A DNA stretch of 64,000 bases, from contig CBDCXJ010000007.1 in NCBI GenBank assembly GCA_965223695.1, positions 6,642-70,641 of the forward strand. Reading direction: 5' to 3'. Positions 9,049-17,106 of the stretch are shown here, one piece after another. Each line of letters starts with the position of its first letter. The first letter of the stretch is position 1. A model generated the notes under the pieces. It saw nothing but the letters and a program-made list of their open reading frames with translations, was not told the origin of the DNA and did no database searches. The translations under genes were made by a program, and so were the position numbers. This stretch comes from JAUVPB01 sp965223695. Lineage in GTDB: Bacteria; Actinomycetota; Thermoleophilia; Gaiellales; Gaiellaceae.

Positions 9049-9953
9049 GCGGGCGCGCTCCCGGGCACGGTGCCCTCGGGCAGACTCGACACGTGCTCGT
9101 AGATGTCGCGTGGGCGGGTCAACCAGATCTGCGCCGACTCGGGGTGGTGCACGATGTGCTCGAGGATCGTGCGCAGACCGGCGAGCCTATACGGCTGCCC
9201 GACGACGAAGGTGTGCAGGGGAAGGCTGAAGACGAGCGGCTGGTGCTCGCTCTGGCGGAGCAGCTCTTCGAAGTGGCCGAGCGTCATCGTCGTGAACTCC
9301 TCGGCCGAGTGACGGCGGGTGAGCATCGCGGGCGAGTCGTTGATCTCTGTGTGGTACGGAATCGAGAGCAGGTTTCCCGCGCGCGTCCCCATCCAGATCG
9401 GCTGGTCGTCGCAGGGCCAGTCCATGACGTAGCGGTAGCCGGCCTCGGCGAGCAGGTCGAGGGTGTCATGGCTCTCGGCGATCCATGGTCCCATCCACCC
9501 GCCCGGTGGCGCGCCTTCATTCCGTCGGTACGCCCCGGTTGCTTCGTCGATCAGGGCGCTCTCGCCCTCCTCAGGGAGCTCGCTCTGGCGCTCGCTGTTC
9601 GATCGGCCGTGTCCGACGATCTCGTCGTCGCGCTCGCGTATCCGGGCCGGGATCTGCGGGGCGAAGTCGTAGATGCTCGAGTTCATCAGGTGGCACGCGG
9701 GCAGGTCGAGCTCGTCGAAGAGGTCGAAGATGCGCCAGATCCCCACCCGTAGGCCGTAGTCGCGCCAGGCGTAGTTGCGCACGTCCGGCTCGGGCCCGAG
9801 CTGCGTCGGCGTGTGCCCGAGCCCTTCCCCGAAGCTGAAGCGCTCGATGTTGAGCGCGAGGTACACGGCCAGCCGTTTTCCGTCGGGCCAGCTGTAGTCG
9901 GGCCGCTCGGTGATCGGCGAGTAGTCGTAGCGACCGTGGCTCTTCAGCTCCAT
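9045..9953 (-). CDS. PuuE-like polysaccharide deacetylase family protein (allantoinase-like)
   Basis: A 302-aa NodB-fold protein of the subgroup containing PuuE, the cofactor-independent allantoinase. Visible features are WPDGKRLAVYLALNIE near the start, IVGHGRSNSERQ near 112, a GWMGPWIAES segment and LVFSLPLHTFVVGQPYR near the end. PuuE opens the hydantoin ring of allantoin; paralogues act on other cyclic amides. Lying directly upstream of a xanthine-dehydrogenase-type enzyme, it probably hydrolyses a ring produced by, or related to, that enzyme's substrate. It starts 9 nt after the stop of the PyrE gene. Allantoin itself is plausible but no allantoicase is in view. Confidence 0.75.
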   Translation of the reverse strand: MELKSHGRYDYSPITERPDYSWPDGKRLAVYLALNIERFSFGEGLGHTPTQLGPEPDVRNYAWRDYGLRVGIWRIFDLFDELDLPACHLMNSSIYDFAPQIPARIRERDDEIVGHGRSNSERQSELPEEGESALIDEATGAYRRNEGAPPGGWMGPWIAESHDTLDLLAEAGYRYVMDWPCDDQPIWMGTRAGNLLSIPYHTEINDSPAMLTRRHSAEEFTTMTLGHFEELLRQSEHQPLVFSLPLHTFVVGQPYRLAGLRTILEHIVHHPESAQIWLTRPRDIYEHVSSLPEGTVPGSAPA

Positions 9954-9962
9954 GACACAGAC

Positions 9963-10694
9963 CTAACGCTGAGGGTTTCCCGCGTACGGCTGCGCGATTG
10001 GCTTCTGCTCGCCGACGCCTCCGTGCGATCGCGACCAGCTGATCGGGTCGTCGAGGAAGCGCTCGAGCTCGGCAAGCGTCTCGCCGTCGACGACCGAGCC
10101 GGCCCTGGCAGCGTCGAGCACGTCGGCCCATGAGGCGAGGCTGTGCAGCTTGAGCCCCTGGTCGCGGAAGTGCTCGGTCGAGTCGGGGAAGATGCCGTAC
10201 CAGAAGAGCGTTACGACGTCCTCTACGTCCATTCCCGCCGCGCGCATCGCGCTGGCGAACTTGAACTTGCTGCGGCCGTCGGTCGCGATGTCGTCGACGA
10301 GCAGCGTTGGCTGCCCGGGCTCGAAGTGCCCCTCGACCTGTGCGTTCCTGGCGAACCCCTTGGGCTGTTTGCGCACGTACTGCATCGGCACGTCGAGCTC
10401 CTCGGCTATCCAGGCCGCGAAGGGAATGCCGGCGGTCTCGGCGCCCGCGACCGAGTCGAACCGCTCGACGCCCACCTCTGCCCGAATCATGGCGGTTGCA
10501 TCCGCGACGAGCTGACGCCGCGCGGTGGGGAACGAGATCAGGTGACGGCAGTCGATGTAGACGGGGCTGGCCCAGCCCGACGTGAAGATGAACGGGCTGT
10601 CGGCGTAGAAGTGCACGGCTCCGAGCGAGAGAAGCGCCTCGGCCGTGCGCGAGGCAGCCGCCGAGCGATCGAAGGCCCCGGCCTCACGGCTCAC
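9963..10694 (-). CDS. pyrE: Orotate phosphoribosyltransferase-like protein
   Basis: A 243-aa type I phosphoribosyltransferase. FIFTSGWASPVYIDCR matches the orotate phosphoribosyltransferase substrate loop, and LLVDDIATDGRSK is the PRPP-binding loop. It would join an orotate-like base to PRPP. The GTG start at 10694 overlaps the PyrD TGA stop by 4 bp (GTGA). The C-terminal 40 residues, after LAELERFLDDP, extend beyond the usual 210-aa family length. No other de novo pyrimidine genes (pyrB, pyrC, carAB, pyrF) are nearby, so this may be a pathway-specific paralogue rather than the housekeeping enzyme. Confidence 0.8.
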   Translation of the reverse strand: MSREAGAFDRSAAASRTAEALLSLGAVHFYADSPFIFTSGWASPVYIDCRHLISFPTARRQLVADATAMIRAEVGVERFDSVAGAETAGIPFAAWIAEELDVPMQYVRKQPKGFARNAQVEGHFEPGQPTLLVDDIATDGRSKFKFASAMRAAGMDVEDVVTLFWYGIFPDSTEHFRDQGLKLHSLASWADVLDAARAGSVVDGETLAELERFLDDPISWSRSHGGVGEQKPIAQPYAGNPQR

Positions 10695-11686
10695 TGCCCT
10701 TCCCCGTCCTTCGGCTGGGAGGCACCGAGCGCGCCGCCAGCGTGCACCCGAGCGGAGGCGGCGACCATGGTGTCCTTCTCGATGTCGTCCCGGACCGCAC
10801 CGATCAGGTTGCGCACGCGCTCGATGTTGCGCTCGTCGCACCAGCGCTCGAGGTCATCGATGATCGCCGGCAGCGCCGTCGGGTTGCGGAAGGCCGCATA
10901 GCCGACTCCCACCGCGCTCGCGCCCGCGAGCATGTACTCGACCACGTCCTCGGCCTTGGTGACGCCACCCAGGCCGATGATCGGGATCGTCGTCTCCTGG
11001 GCGATCTGGTAGACCATCCGCAGCACGATCGGCTTGAGCGCCGGCGACACGAGCCCGCCGAAGCGGTTCCCGAGGGCGGGGCGGAACGTGTCGGTGTTGA
11101 TCTTGAGCGAGAGGAACGTGTTCGCGACGACGACCGCGTCGGCGCCCGCCTCCTGCGCGGCGAGGGCGATCGAGACGAGGTCACCGGCGTTGGGCGAGAG
11201 CTTCGCCCAGACCGGCTTGTCGGTCGCGGCACGGATGCCCGAGATGGCCCGGCTCGTATTGTCGGTGTGAAGCGCGTAGTTGCCCCCGCTCGGGTCGCGG
11301 GTCGGGCAGGAGATGTTGACCTCGATCACGTCGACGCCGGGCACAGTCACGTCGCGGGCCATCGCGGCGAAGTCCTCGGCGGTCTGCGCCGAGATGCTCA
11401 CGACCAGAGGCGGCGTGTAGCGCTTGTACTCGGGCAGCATCTCGTCCAGGAAGTAGTCGACGCCTCGCCCCGGCAGTCCGATCGACTGGATGATCCCGGC
11501 CTCAGTCTCGGCCATGCGGGGCGTGGGGTTGCCGGCCCGGAACTCACGCGACAGAGTCTTGGCGACCAGCGCGCCGAGTCGATTCAGATCGATCACGTCG
11601 GCGAACTCGTACGAGAACGTCCCCGATGCCGGCATGACCGGGTTTGCCAGCTCGACATCTCCGATGCGTACCGAGAGGTCTACCAA
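10691..11686 (-). CDS. pyrD: Dihydroorotate dehydrogenase-like protein, class 1B type (PyrD)
   Basis: A 331-aa FMN TIM barrel. EVNISCPT carries the class 1 catalytic Cys, and the C-terminal GLGGVTKAEDV and AVGVGYAAF segments bind FMN phosphate. PyrK is encoded immediately upstream, so electrons would pass to NAD through an FAD/[2Fe-2S] partner as in class 1B. Two substrate Asn positions differ from class 1 enzymes: the usual LPN or LQN reads LPGRG, and SCPN reads SCPT. That suggests the substrate is not simply dihydroorotate. The TTG start at 11686 is set by an AGGAGG ribosome site 8 nt upstream and overlaps the PyrK stop. Confidence 0.82.
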   Translation of the reverse strand: MVDLSVRIGDVELANPVMPASGTFSYEFADVIDLNRLGALVAKTLSREFRAGNPTPRMAETEAGIIQSIGLPGRGVDYFLDEMLPEYKRYTPPLVVSISAQTAEDFAAMARDVTVPGVDVIEVNISCPTRDPSGGNYALHTDNTSRAISGIRAATDKPVWAKLSPNAGDLVSIALAAQEAGADAVVVANTFLSLKINTDTFRPALGNRFGGLVSPALKPIVLRMVYQIAQETTIPIIGLGGVTKAEDVVEYMLAGASAVGVGYAAFRNPTALPAIIDDLERWCDERNIERVRNLIGAVRDDIEKDTMVAASARVHAGGALGASQPKDGEGQ

Positions 11687-12561
11687 CCGACTGCCTCCTG
11701 CATGTCGAACACCGGCCCTTCCCGGCACACGCGGCGCAGGACGAGCTCTCCGTCGACCTCGAATGTCTTGACGCAGATGTAGCAGGGTCCCAGGCCGCAT
11801 GCCATGGCCTGCTCGATCGCGACCTGTCCCGGCACGTTGTGCTCACTGCCGAGCCGCTTCATCAGGAACAGCAGACGGTCGGATCCGCACGTGAAGAACG
11901 CATCGGCACGGCCGGCCTCGATGAGATCGACGAGCGTTGCCTCCACATTCTCGAGAGAGCTCGTGCCGTCGGTGTCGAGGAGTGAGACGACCTCGGCTCC
12001 CATGGCTTCGAACAGCTCGCCCGACATGGCCAGGCTCTCGTTCCGCGCGCTGAGCAGGGCGGTCACGCCCACCCCGTTCTCGGCGGCGAGCTGCGACAGT
12101 GGTGCGAGGGTTGCCAGGCCAACACCTCGCCCGAGCACCACGATGCTCTTCCAGGCCGGGTCGAGCTCGAAGCCATGGCCGAGCGGGCCGACCATGTTGA
12201 GATCCTCGCCCGCACCCATCTGGGCCAGGCCGAGCGTGCCGCGCCCCTCGCACTTGTAGAGGAACTCGAGCCGCCCGGCCTGCTCGCGCCTCGCATAGAT
12301 GCTCATCGGTCGCCGGACCCAGAGCTCGAGATCGTCGGGCGAGGGACACAAGAGGTTGAAGAACTGCCCCGCCCCGGCCGTAACGGCAGCGGCCGGCACA
12401 TCGAGGACGAGGTGCTTGTACTCGTCGTTGACCCAGTCGTTCGCAACGATGGCGGAGATGTGCTCGCCGACGGGTCGCTCCTGTTCGTCGCGGGCCGGGA
12501 GCCGGGCGTCGGGGTGCTGTGGCTCCGAGGCGTAGTTCCTCCCTGGTTTGGCCGGGCTCAT
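11680..12561 (-). CDS. pyrK: PyrK-type electron transfer subunit (FAD, [2Fe-2S])
   Basis: A 293-aa ferredoxin-reductase-like protein. RPMSIY (84-89) is the FAD-binding motif, VVLGRGVGLATLAP the NAD-binding turn, and C255, C260, C263 and C279 form the PyrK [2Fe-2S] site. It moves electrons between the adjacent PyrD-like flavoprotein and NAD. The first 30 residues are polar and extra relative to the family. Its start overlaps the stop of the TPR/2OG oxygenase gene (ATGA), so it is translated with it. Confidence 0.88.
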   Translation of the reverse strand: MSPAKPGRNYASEPQHPDARLPARDEQERPVGEHISAIVANDWVNDEYKHLVLDVPAAAVTAGAGQFFNLLCPSPDDLELWVRRPMSIYARREQAGRLEFLYKCEGRGTLGLAQMGAGEDLNMVGPLGHGFELDPAWKSIVVLGRGVGLATLAPLSQLAAENGVGVTALLSARNESLAMSGELFEAMGAEVVSLLDTDGTSSLENVEATLVDLIEAGRADAFFTCGSDRLLFLMKRLGSEHNVPGQVAIEQAMACGLGPCYICVKTFEVDGELVLRRVCREGPVFDMQEAVGW

Positions 12562-13871
12562 GTGCGAGCTCGCTCTCCGTAGAGCAGCGTGACGTTGACG
12601 CGGTGGTTGTCGAAGCCGGGGGCGAAGTTGGTGCCGGTCGACTCGTGGTAGAGCGTGGAGTCGAAAAGCACGGCGCGGTTCTGGCGGTAGGCGATGCTGA
12701 CGGGGGTCGCTCCGTCCTCGGCGAGCGCCCTGTGAAGGTCGTCCCGGTCAGCCTCGTAGGAGCGCAGCTCGCGCGCGGCGTCGAGGCGCTGGCGGTAGAC
12801 GGTGAGGCCGCCGCTCTCCGCCGCGTCGCAGGCCTCGTCTGCCGTCAGCCAGAGGTTGAGGCTGACGGCCGCATCGTCGACGTGCAGCCCGATCCGCTGG
12901 CCCCGGCTGACGTTCTTGAACGCCCAGACCTGCTTGAGCGGATGGGGGCCGAGGATCTCGGGGAACGCGACCCGCGCCTCAGCGGCGATCTGGAGGAGAA
13001 GCGGCGACGCCAGGCCGGTCTCGAGGTAGGCGGCGACGTGGCCGGGCATGTGGGCGAAGTCGAACCAGATCGTGCTCTCCCGGAAGAACCTGTTCAGCCC
13101 GTCGAGCGCTGCGGGCGTCAGGAGGTCGTCGACATAGGCAACGCCGCTGTCCGCGGCCAGAAACTGGCTTGTGGCGTGGGCAGCGTCGAGCGTTGAGCTC
13201 ACGGCCCCGTCGGCGAGGGCCGGACACGCACCGACGTGAAGGGGGCGGTTGTACGTGGTCGCGATCTCGTCAGGAAGCTGCGCCGGCATGGCGACGAGCT
13301 CCGACTGGTCTTGCGGCCAGTCGATGCCCTCGCGCAGCTCGTCGTAGTGCTCGCCCAGCCCGCCGAAGAACTTCGAGCGCTCACCCTGCTCGGCGAGGTG
13401 CCTGAACTGCTCCGCATCGTGCTGGAGCTTGGCCTGCGTCGTGTACAGGAACGTAGGGCTCTGCGAGCCGGCGTCACCGCCGTGCCGGTCGAGCTCCAGC
13501 GTGGCGCTGAAGTGCTCGAGCGCTTCGTCGTGGCGTCCGACATGCGCGCACGCGAAGCCGCGCTGCGCATGGGCGCGGTAGTTGTCGGGCGTCGCCGCCA
13601 GGACGCGCGCGAACGCCTCGACAGCCTCGTCGTGACGGCCCAGAGCGACGAGCCCCGAGCCCCGGTTCATGTAGGCATGCAGGTGGTCGGGATCGAGGCG
13701 CAGAGCGTTGTCGAAATGTGCGATCGCCTCGCTCGGATCTCCCTGCCGCGCGTAGACGACGCCGAGGTTGTTGTGCGCCCGAGGGTCGTCGGGTGAGCGC
13801 TCTAGCTCGGCGCGGTACTTCGCGATGTCGTCCGCCAGTGCGGCGCTCGAGAAGACTGCGTCGATCAACAC
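12558..13871 (-). CDS. TPR-repeat protein with C-terminal 2OG-Fe(II) oxygenase domain
   Basis: A 437-aa two-part protein. Residues 14-130 hold about three TPR repeats (NNLGVVYARQGDPSEAIAHF, AYMNRGSGLVALGRHDEAVE, AHAQRGFACAHVGRHDEALE). After a linker, residues 240-437 resemble TPR-linked 2-oxoglutarate Fe(II) oxygenases: H330-x-D332 (GLHVDDAAV) and H409 (LYHEST) are candidate iron ligands, and R424 (NHRVNVTLL) would bind 2-oxoglutarate. It may hydroxylate a protein or small molecule; TPRs suggest a protein partner. It sits between the regulator and pyrK with 4-7 bp overlaps on both sides, so it belongs to the operon's function. No close functional relative is recognised. Confidence 0.72.
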   Translation of the reverse strand: MLIDAVFSSAALADDIAKYRAELERSPDDPRAHNNLGVVYARQGDPSEAIAHFDNALRLDPDHLHAYMNRGSGLVALGRHDEAVEAFARVLAATPDNYRAHAQRGFACAHVGRHDEALEHFSATLELDRHGGDAGSQSPTFLYTTQAKLQHDAEQFRHLAEQGERSKFFGGLGEHYDELREGIDWPQDQSELVAMPAQLPDEIATTYNRPLHVGACPALADGAVSSTLDAAHATSQFLAADSGVAYVDDLLTPAALDGLNRFFRESTIWFDFAHMPGHVAAYLETGLASPLLLQIAAEARVAFPEILGPHPLKQVWAFKNVSRGQRIGLHVDDAAVSLNLWLTADEACDAAESGGLTVYRQRLDAARELRSYEADRDDLHRALAEDGATPVSIAYRQNRAVLFDSTLYHESTGTNFAPGFDNHRVNVTLLYGERART

Positions 13872-14758
13872 GCCACCTCTGACGGGTCACGCATCATCCC
13901 GCGAAGCAGCCTTGCGCCATCCGGGCCCTTGTGCGCGCTGCGCCAGAGGCCCTCGACCATCTTCTGGTGCAGCTCGAGCGGCTCCGGAGCCGAGGTCACC
14001 ATCGCGACACCGACGCGAAGGTTCGGTTGCGACCCGAGGCGAAACGGGCTGATCGTCAGGACGTCGCGATCAGGCTGCCCGAAGATCTGAAAGCCGCCGT
14101 GGGGAAGCGTGTCGACGACGACGCCGACCTGTACGCCCATCGGCTGTGACTCCATCAGCTCGATCAGGTGCTCGACCTCGCCCTGCGCCTTCGCGCGCCG
14201 GGCGGCGAGCTCGTCTTCAGCAAGGCCCGCGCGCCCGATCAGGCCCTCGCCGAGGAACTCCTGCATCTCGCGCGCCGAGATCAGGTTGACGATGCTCGGC
14301 CGTCGTGACTCGTACGACTCCCTTCGCGCCCGCAGGATGGCCATCACCTCGTCGATCGCAGACATCGTTGCGCCGCGGCCGTCGACTTCCGGTGGGATGC
14401 TCTCCCGCAGGACCTGATCGAGCATCTCATCGAACCCGCGCGTGGCGAGTAGGTAGGAGATCGGCCCCGCGAGCACAACGATTTGCTCGGCGAGCTCCTC
14501 GAGCTGCCGGATTCGCTCGAAGTAGCTGACGGCCGAGGAGATGTACTCCACGCCGACCCCGAGCAGGGTCGGCACGGATACGTCGAGGAGCTCGGAAACC
14601 CGGTCGAGGGTCTCGATCTTCGTGATGTCGCCCTTCTCGAACCGGTACAGCGCGGTCCGCGAGATGCCGAGCTCGTGTGCTACCTCCTCGGCGCTCATCC
14701 CGGAGCCGAGCCGGAAGGCTCGCAACCGGTTCCCGATGTCGTCGAACCGAATCGCCAC
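13865..14758 (-). CDS. XRE-family transcriptional regulator
   Basis: A 297-aa regulator. Residues 7-62 form an XRE helix-turn-helix (RLRAFRLGSGMSAEEVAHEL, GISRTALYRFEKGD). The 230-residue C-terminal part, with helical stretches and a later alpha/beta segment (GVQVGVVVDTLPHGGFQIFG), probably senses a ligand but has no motif I recognise. It is the first gene of the nine-gene operon and overlaps the TPR/2OG oxygenase gene by 7 bp, so it very likely regulates the operon, including itself. Only 18 nt separate it from the end of the TcuA-like gene upstream, so read-through from that gene is possible. Confidence 0.85.
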   Translation of the reverse strand: MAIRFDDIGNRLRAFRLGSGMSAEEVAHELGISRTALYRFEKGDITKIETLDRVSELLDVSVPTLLGVGVEYISSAVSYFERIRQLEELAEQIVVLAGPISYLLATRGFDEMLDQVLRESIPPEVDGRGATMSAIDEVMAILRARRESYESRRPSIVNLISAREMQEFLGEGLIGRAGLAEDELAARRAKAQGEVEHLIELMESQPMGVQVGVVVDTLPHGGFQIFGQPDRDVLTISPFRLGSQPNLRVGVAMVTSAPEPLELHQKMVEGLWRSAHKGPDGARLLRGMMRDPSEVAC

Positions 14759-14776
14759 TGTCCGGAGCCGTCACTT

Positions 14777-16282
14777 TCAGGTCGAGGCCGTGACGGCACG
14801 GCCGGCCGACTCGCCGGCGATCTTGCCGAACACGGAGCCCGCCATCAGCCCGGTACCGCCGGGGTAGTTCCGGTAGAAGAGCCCCCCGACCATCTCGCCG
14901 GCTGCGTAGAGGCCGGGGATCGGGACGTAGTCGACGTCGATGACCTGGGCGCCCTTGTCGATGCGAAGGCCCCCGAACGTGAACGTGATCCCGCAGGTGA
15001 CGGCGTAGGCCTCGAACGGCGGCTCGTCGAGCACGTTGGCCCAGTGCGACTTGGGCACGTCGAGACCCGTCGTGCCGCGGCCGTCAAGGACGTTGGGGCT
15101 GAACGGCACGTCGGTCTGAACCGACTGGTTGAACTCCTCGATCGTCGCGAGCGCTCCCGCCGCGTCGACGCCCTCTAGACGCCCCACCAGCTCCTCGAGC
15201 GTCGAGGCGGTCACCTTGGTCACCTCGCGTATGCGGTACTCGTCGCGAAGAAGGTGCAGCACCTTGCTGTCGAAGAGCTGCCACGCGAACTGACCGGGCT
15301 GGGCGAGGATCTCGTGTCCGTACTTCGCGTAGGTGTAGTTGCGGAAGTCGGCGCCCTCGTCGACGAACCGCTTGCCCCCGGCGTTGATCATGATCCCGAG
15401 GGGGTAGGAGTGCTTCTGGAACGAGTCGCCGACCGCGAGGTCGCCGAACTCGGGCGCGTTCTGCTCCCAGCCGACGGCGTGGCATCCCGACCAGTTGCCG
15501 CAGACACTCGCACCGATCTGAATCGCCATGTCGATGCCGTCGCCGGTCGAGTAGCGGGTTCCGCGGACCTTGGCGAGGTCCCAGTTGGGCCCGAGGTAGC
15601 GCGTACGCCACTCGGCGTTGGCCTGGAAGCCACCGGTGGCGAGTACGACAGCGTTCGCGCCTATCCGGATGGTCGTGCCCTCGTGGCGTGCCTCGACGCC
15701 AGCGACGCCGTCGTCATCGGCGATCAGCCCCTTCGCGCGACAGCCGTAGAGAATCTCGATTCCCTCGCGCTCGGCCGCCGCCGTCCAGGCTTCGATGAGG
15801 CCGGGGCCGCCGCCTGCGGTCTCGACCGTCAGGCCTCCCCAGAACGTGAACTTGCCGTCGACCTTGTAGGCCTGGCGGCCGTAGATCGGCAGGAAGCGGA
15901 TGCCCTTCGACTGCATCCACAGGATCGTCTCGCGACTGCCACGCACGAGCAGCTCGCACATGTCCGGATCGGTCCGGTAGTCAGTGAGGCGCGCCATGTC
16001 GTCGAAGAAGTCCTCTTCGGTGTAGGTGCCGAAGTCGGTGGTGGCGATCTCCTGCTCGGTGAGGTCGGGCATCAGCTCTTTGAGATCGTCCAGCCCGCGG
16101 TAGGCAAAGCGGATGGCGCCCGCGGTGAAGGTGGTGTTCCCCCCTGCCTCGGCGCGTGGCGCTCGCTCGAGCATGAGCACGCTCGCGCCGCGCTCTCGGG
16201 CGGCTATGGCGGCACAGAACGCCGCGTTTCCGGCACCGACGACGACGACATCTGCAGCGCGCTCTCCGTCCAAACCGCTCAC
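14777..16282 (-). CDS. FAD-dependent tricarballylate dehydrogenase-like flavoprotein (TcuA/fumarate-reductase family)
   Basis: A 501-aa FAD_binding_2 protein. The Rossmann motif VVVVGAGNAAFCAA lies at 12-25 and AGGNTTFTAGAIRFA at about 46-60, as in TcuA; VLATGGFQANAEWR follows, and the C-terminal GLYAAGEMVGGLF and NYPGGTGLMAGSVFG complete the FAD site. The family oxidises or reduces dicarboxylic and tricarboxylic acids. TcuB, the usual electron-transfer partner, is not adjacent. GTG at 16282 is used; a TAATAT -10 lies about 30 nt upstream, inside the palindrome shared with the divergent amidohydrolase gene. Confidence 0.8.
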   Translation of the reverse strand: MSGLDGERAADVVVVGAGNAAFCAAIAARERGASVLMLERAPRAEAGGNTTFTAGAIRFAYRGLDDLKELMPDLTEQEIATTDFGTYTEEDFFDDMARLTDYRTDPDMCELLVRGSRETILWMQSKGIRFLPIYGRQAYKVDGKFTFWGGLTVETAGGGPGLIEAWTAAAEREGIEILYGCRAKGLIADDDGVAGVEARHEGTTIRIGANAVVLATGGFQANAEWRTRYLGPNWDLAKVRGTRYSTGDGIDMAIQIGASVCGNWSGCHAVGWEQNAPEFGDLAVGDSFQKHSYPLGIMINAGGKRFVDEGADFRNYTYAKYGHEILAQPGQFAWQLFDSKVLHLLRDEYRIREVTKVTASTLEELVGRLEGVDAAGALATIEEFNQSVQTDVPFSPNVLDGRGTTGLDVPKSHWANVLDEPPFEAYAVTCGITFTFGGLRIDKGAQVIDVDYVPIPGLYAAGEMVGGLFYRNYPGGTGLMAGSVFGKIAGESAGRAVTAST

Positions 16283-16310
16283 CTCACACCCACTCTCGTC
16301 TCAGGTGTCA

Positions 16311-16332
16311 TATTAGTAGGAATAGTACTAAT
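16311..16332. promoter_or_regulatory. Palindromic operator in divergent promoter region
   Basis: Perfect 7-bp arms ATTAGTA (16312-16318) and TACTAAT (16326-16332) surround a 7-nt spacer in the AT-richest stretch nearby. On the minus strand TAATAT (16316-16311) is a good -10 for the TcuA-like gene and lies within the left arm, so a bound protein would block it. A plus-strand TAGCAT (16379-16384) may serve the divergent amidohydrolase gene. The regulator is not known; the XRE protein at 13865-14758 is one candidate. Confidence 0.5.
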
Positions 16333-16395
16333 TTTGGGGTGCGTGGTCTTCTGCTCGGGAAAACATCGGTTCCCGCTGTAGCATCGGGGGTCGAA

Positions 16396-17073
16396 ATGGC
16401 CCATGCGAGCGACGCCGCACCGGAGTCTACGGGGGACAGCCAGAGCGAAACCCTGTACAGCCAGCAGGGCATGGGCCAGACGATGGGATTCGGCGAGCGG
16501 CCCGCGGTCATCGTCATCGACATGCAGCACGACTTCTGCGACGAGGACGCGCCGACGACGCTGTGGCCGTCGATCGGCGAGACCATCGAGCCGATCGCCG
16601 AGCTCTCCGCCGCGGCCCGCGGGCGCGCTGTACCTGTCCTCTACACGGTCGGCCTCGTGGCCGCCGACGGTTCCTCGGCCGGCCTCTGGCGGCTGAAGAC
16701 CCGCTACCACGGAGAGAGAAAGGTCCAGATCGAGCACAGCCGCGGCGCTGAGATCATCCCCGAGCTCGCGCCGCAGCCCGGCGACCGCGTGATCAGCAAG
16801 TGGCGTCCGAGCGCGTTCTTCCGGACCGACCTCGAGGTCTTTCTCGGGACCAGCGGCATCGACACGTTGCTCGTCTGCGGAACGAGCGTGAGCGGGTGCG
16901 TGCGCGCGACCGTGGTCGACGGGTTCATGCGCGACATCCGCTGCATGGTCGTGCGCGAGTGCGTGGCCGACCGCACACCGCACGTCCTCGAGGCGAACCT
17001 GTTCGACATGCACCAGAAGTACGCCGACGTGGTGTCGCTCGCCGAGACGCTCGACTACCTCGGGCGCACCTAG
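16396..17073 (+). CDS. Isochorismatase-family cysteine hydrolase
   Basis: A 225-aa cysteine hydrolase with the full catalytic triad: D42 (VIDMQHDF), K135 (ISKWRPSAFF) and C168 (SVSGCVRATVVDGF). The SGC-x-RAT-x3-D form is that of N-carbamoylsarcosine amidase and ureidoacrylate amidohydrolase relatives, so a carbamoyl or amide substrate is likely. ATG at 16396 follows a TAGCAT -10 element by 11 nt; in-frame codons upstream look noncoding. It begins a three-gene set with a flavin reductase and an HpaB-type monooxygenase, an arrangement that recalls RutB, RutF and RutA. Confidence 0.85.
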   Translation: MAHASDAAPESTGDSQSETLYSQQGMGQTMGFGERPAVIVIDMQHDFCDEDAPTTLWPSIGETIEPIAELSAAARGRAVPVLYTVGLVAADGSSAGLWRLKTRYHGERKVQIEHSRGAEIIPELAPQPGDRVISKWRPSAFFRTDLEVFLGTSGIDTLLVCGTSVSGCVRATVVDGFMRDIRCMVVRECVADRTPHVLEANLFDMHQKYADVVSLAETLDYLGRT

Positions 17074-17106
17074 GATTACCGCTCCCCGACGGCAGAGGAG
17101 GCCTCA

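Noticed and set aside
10691..12561. PyrD/PyrK as dihydropyrimidine dehydrogenase PreA/PreT
   Set aside because: The PyrD-like protein has no C-terminal ferredoxin domain and the partner is a true PyrK with its FAD and [2Fe-2S] motifs.
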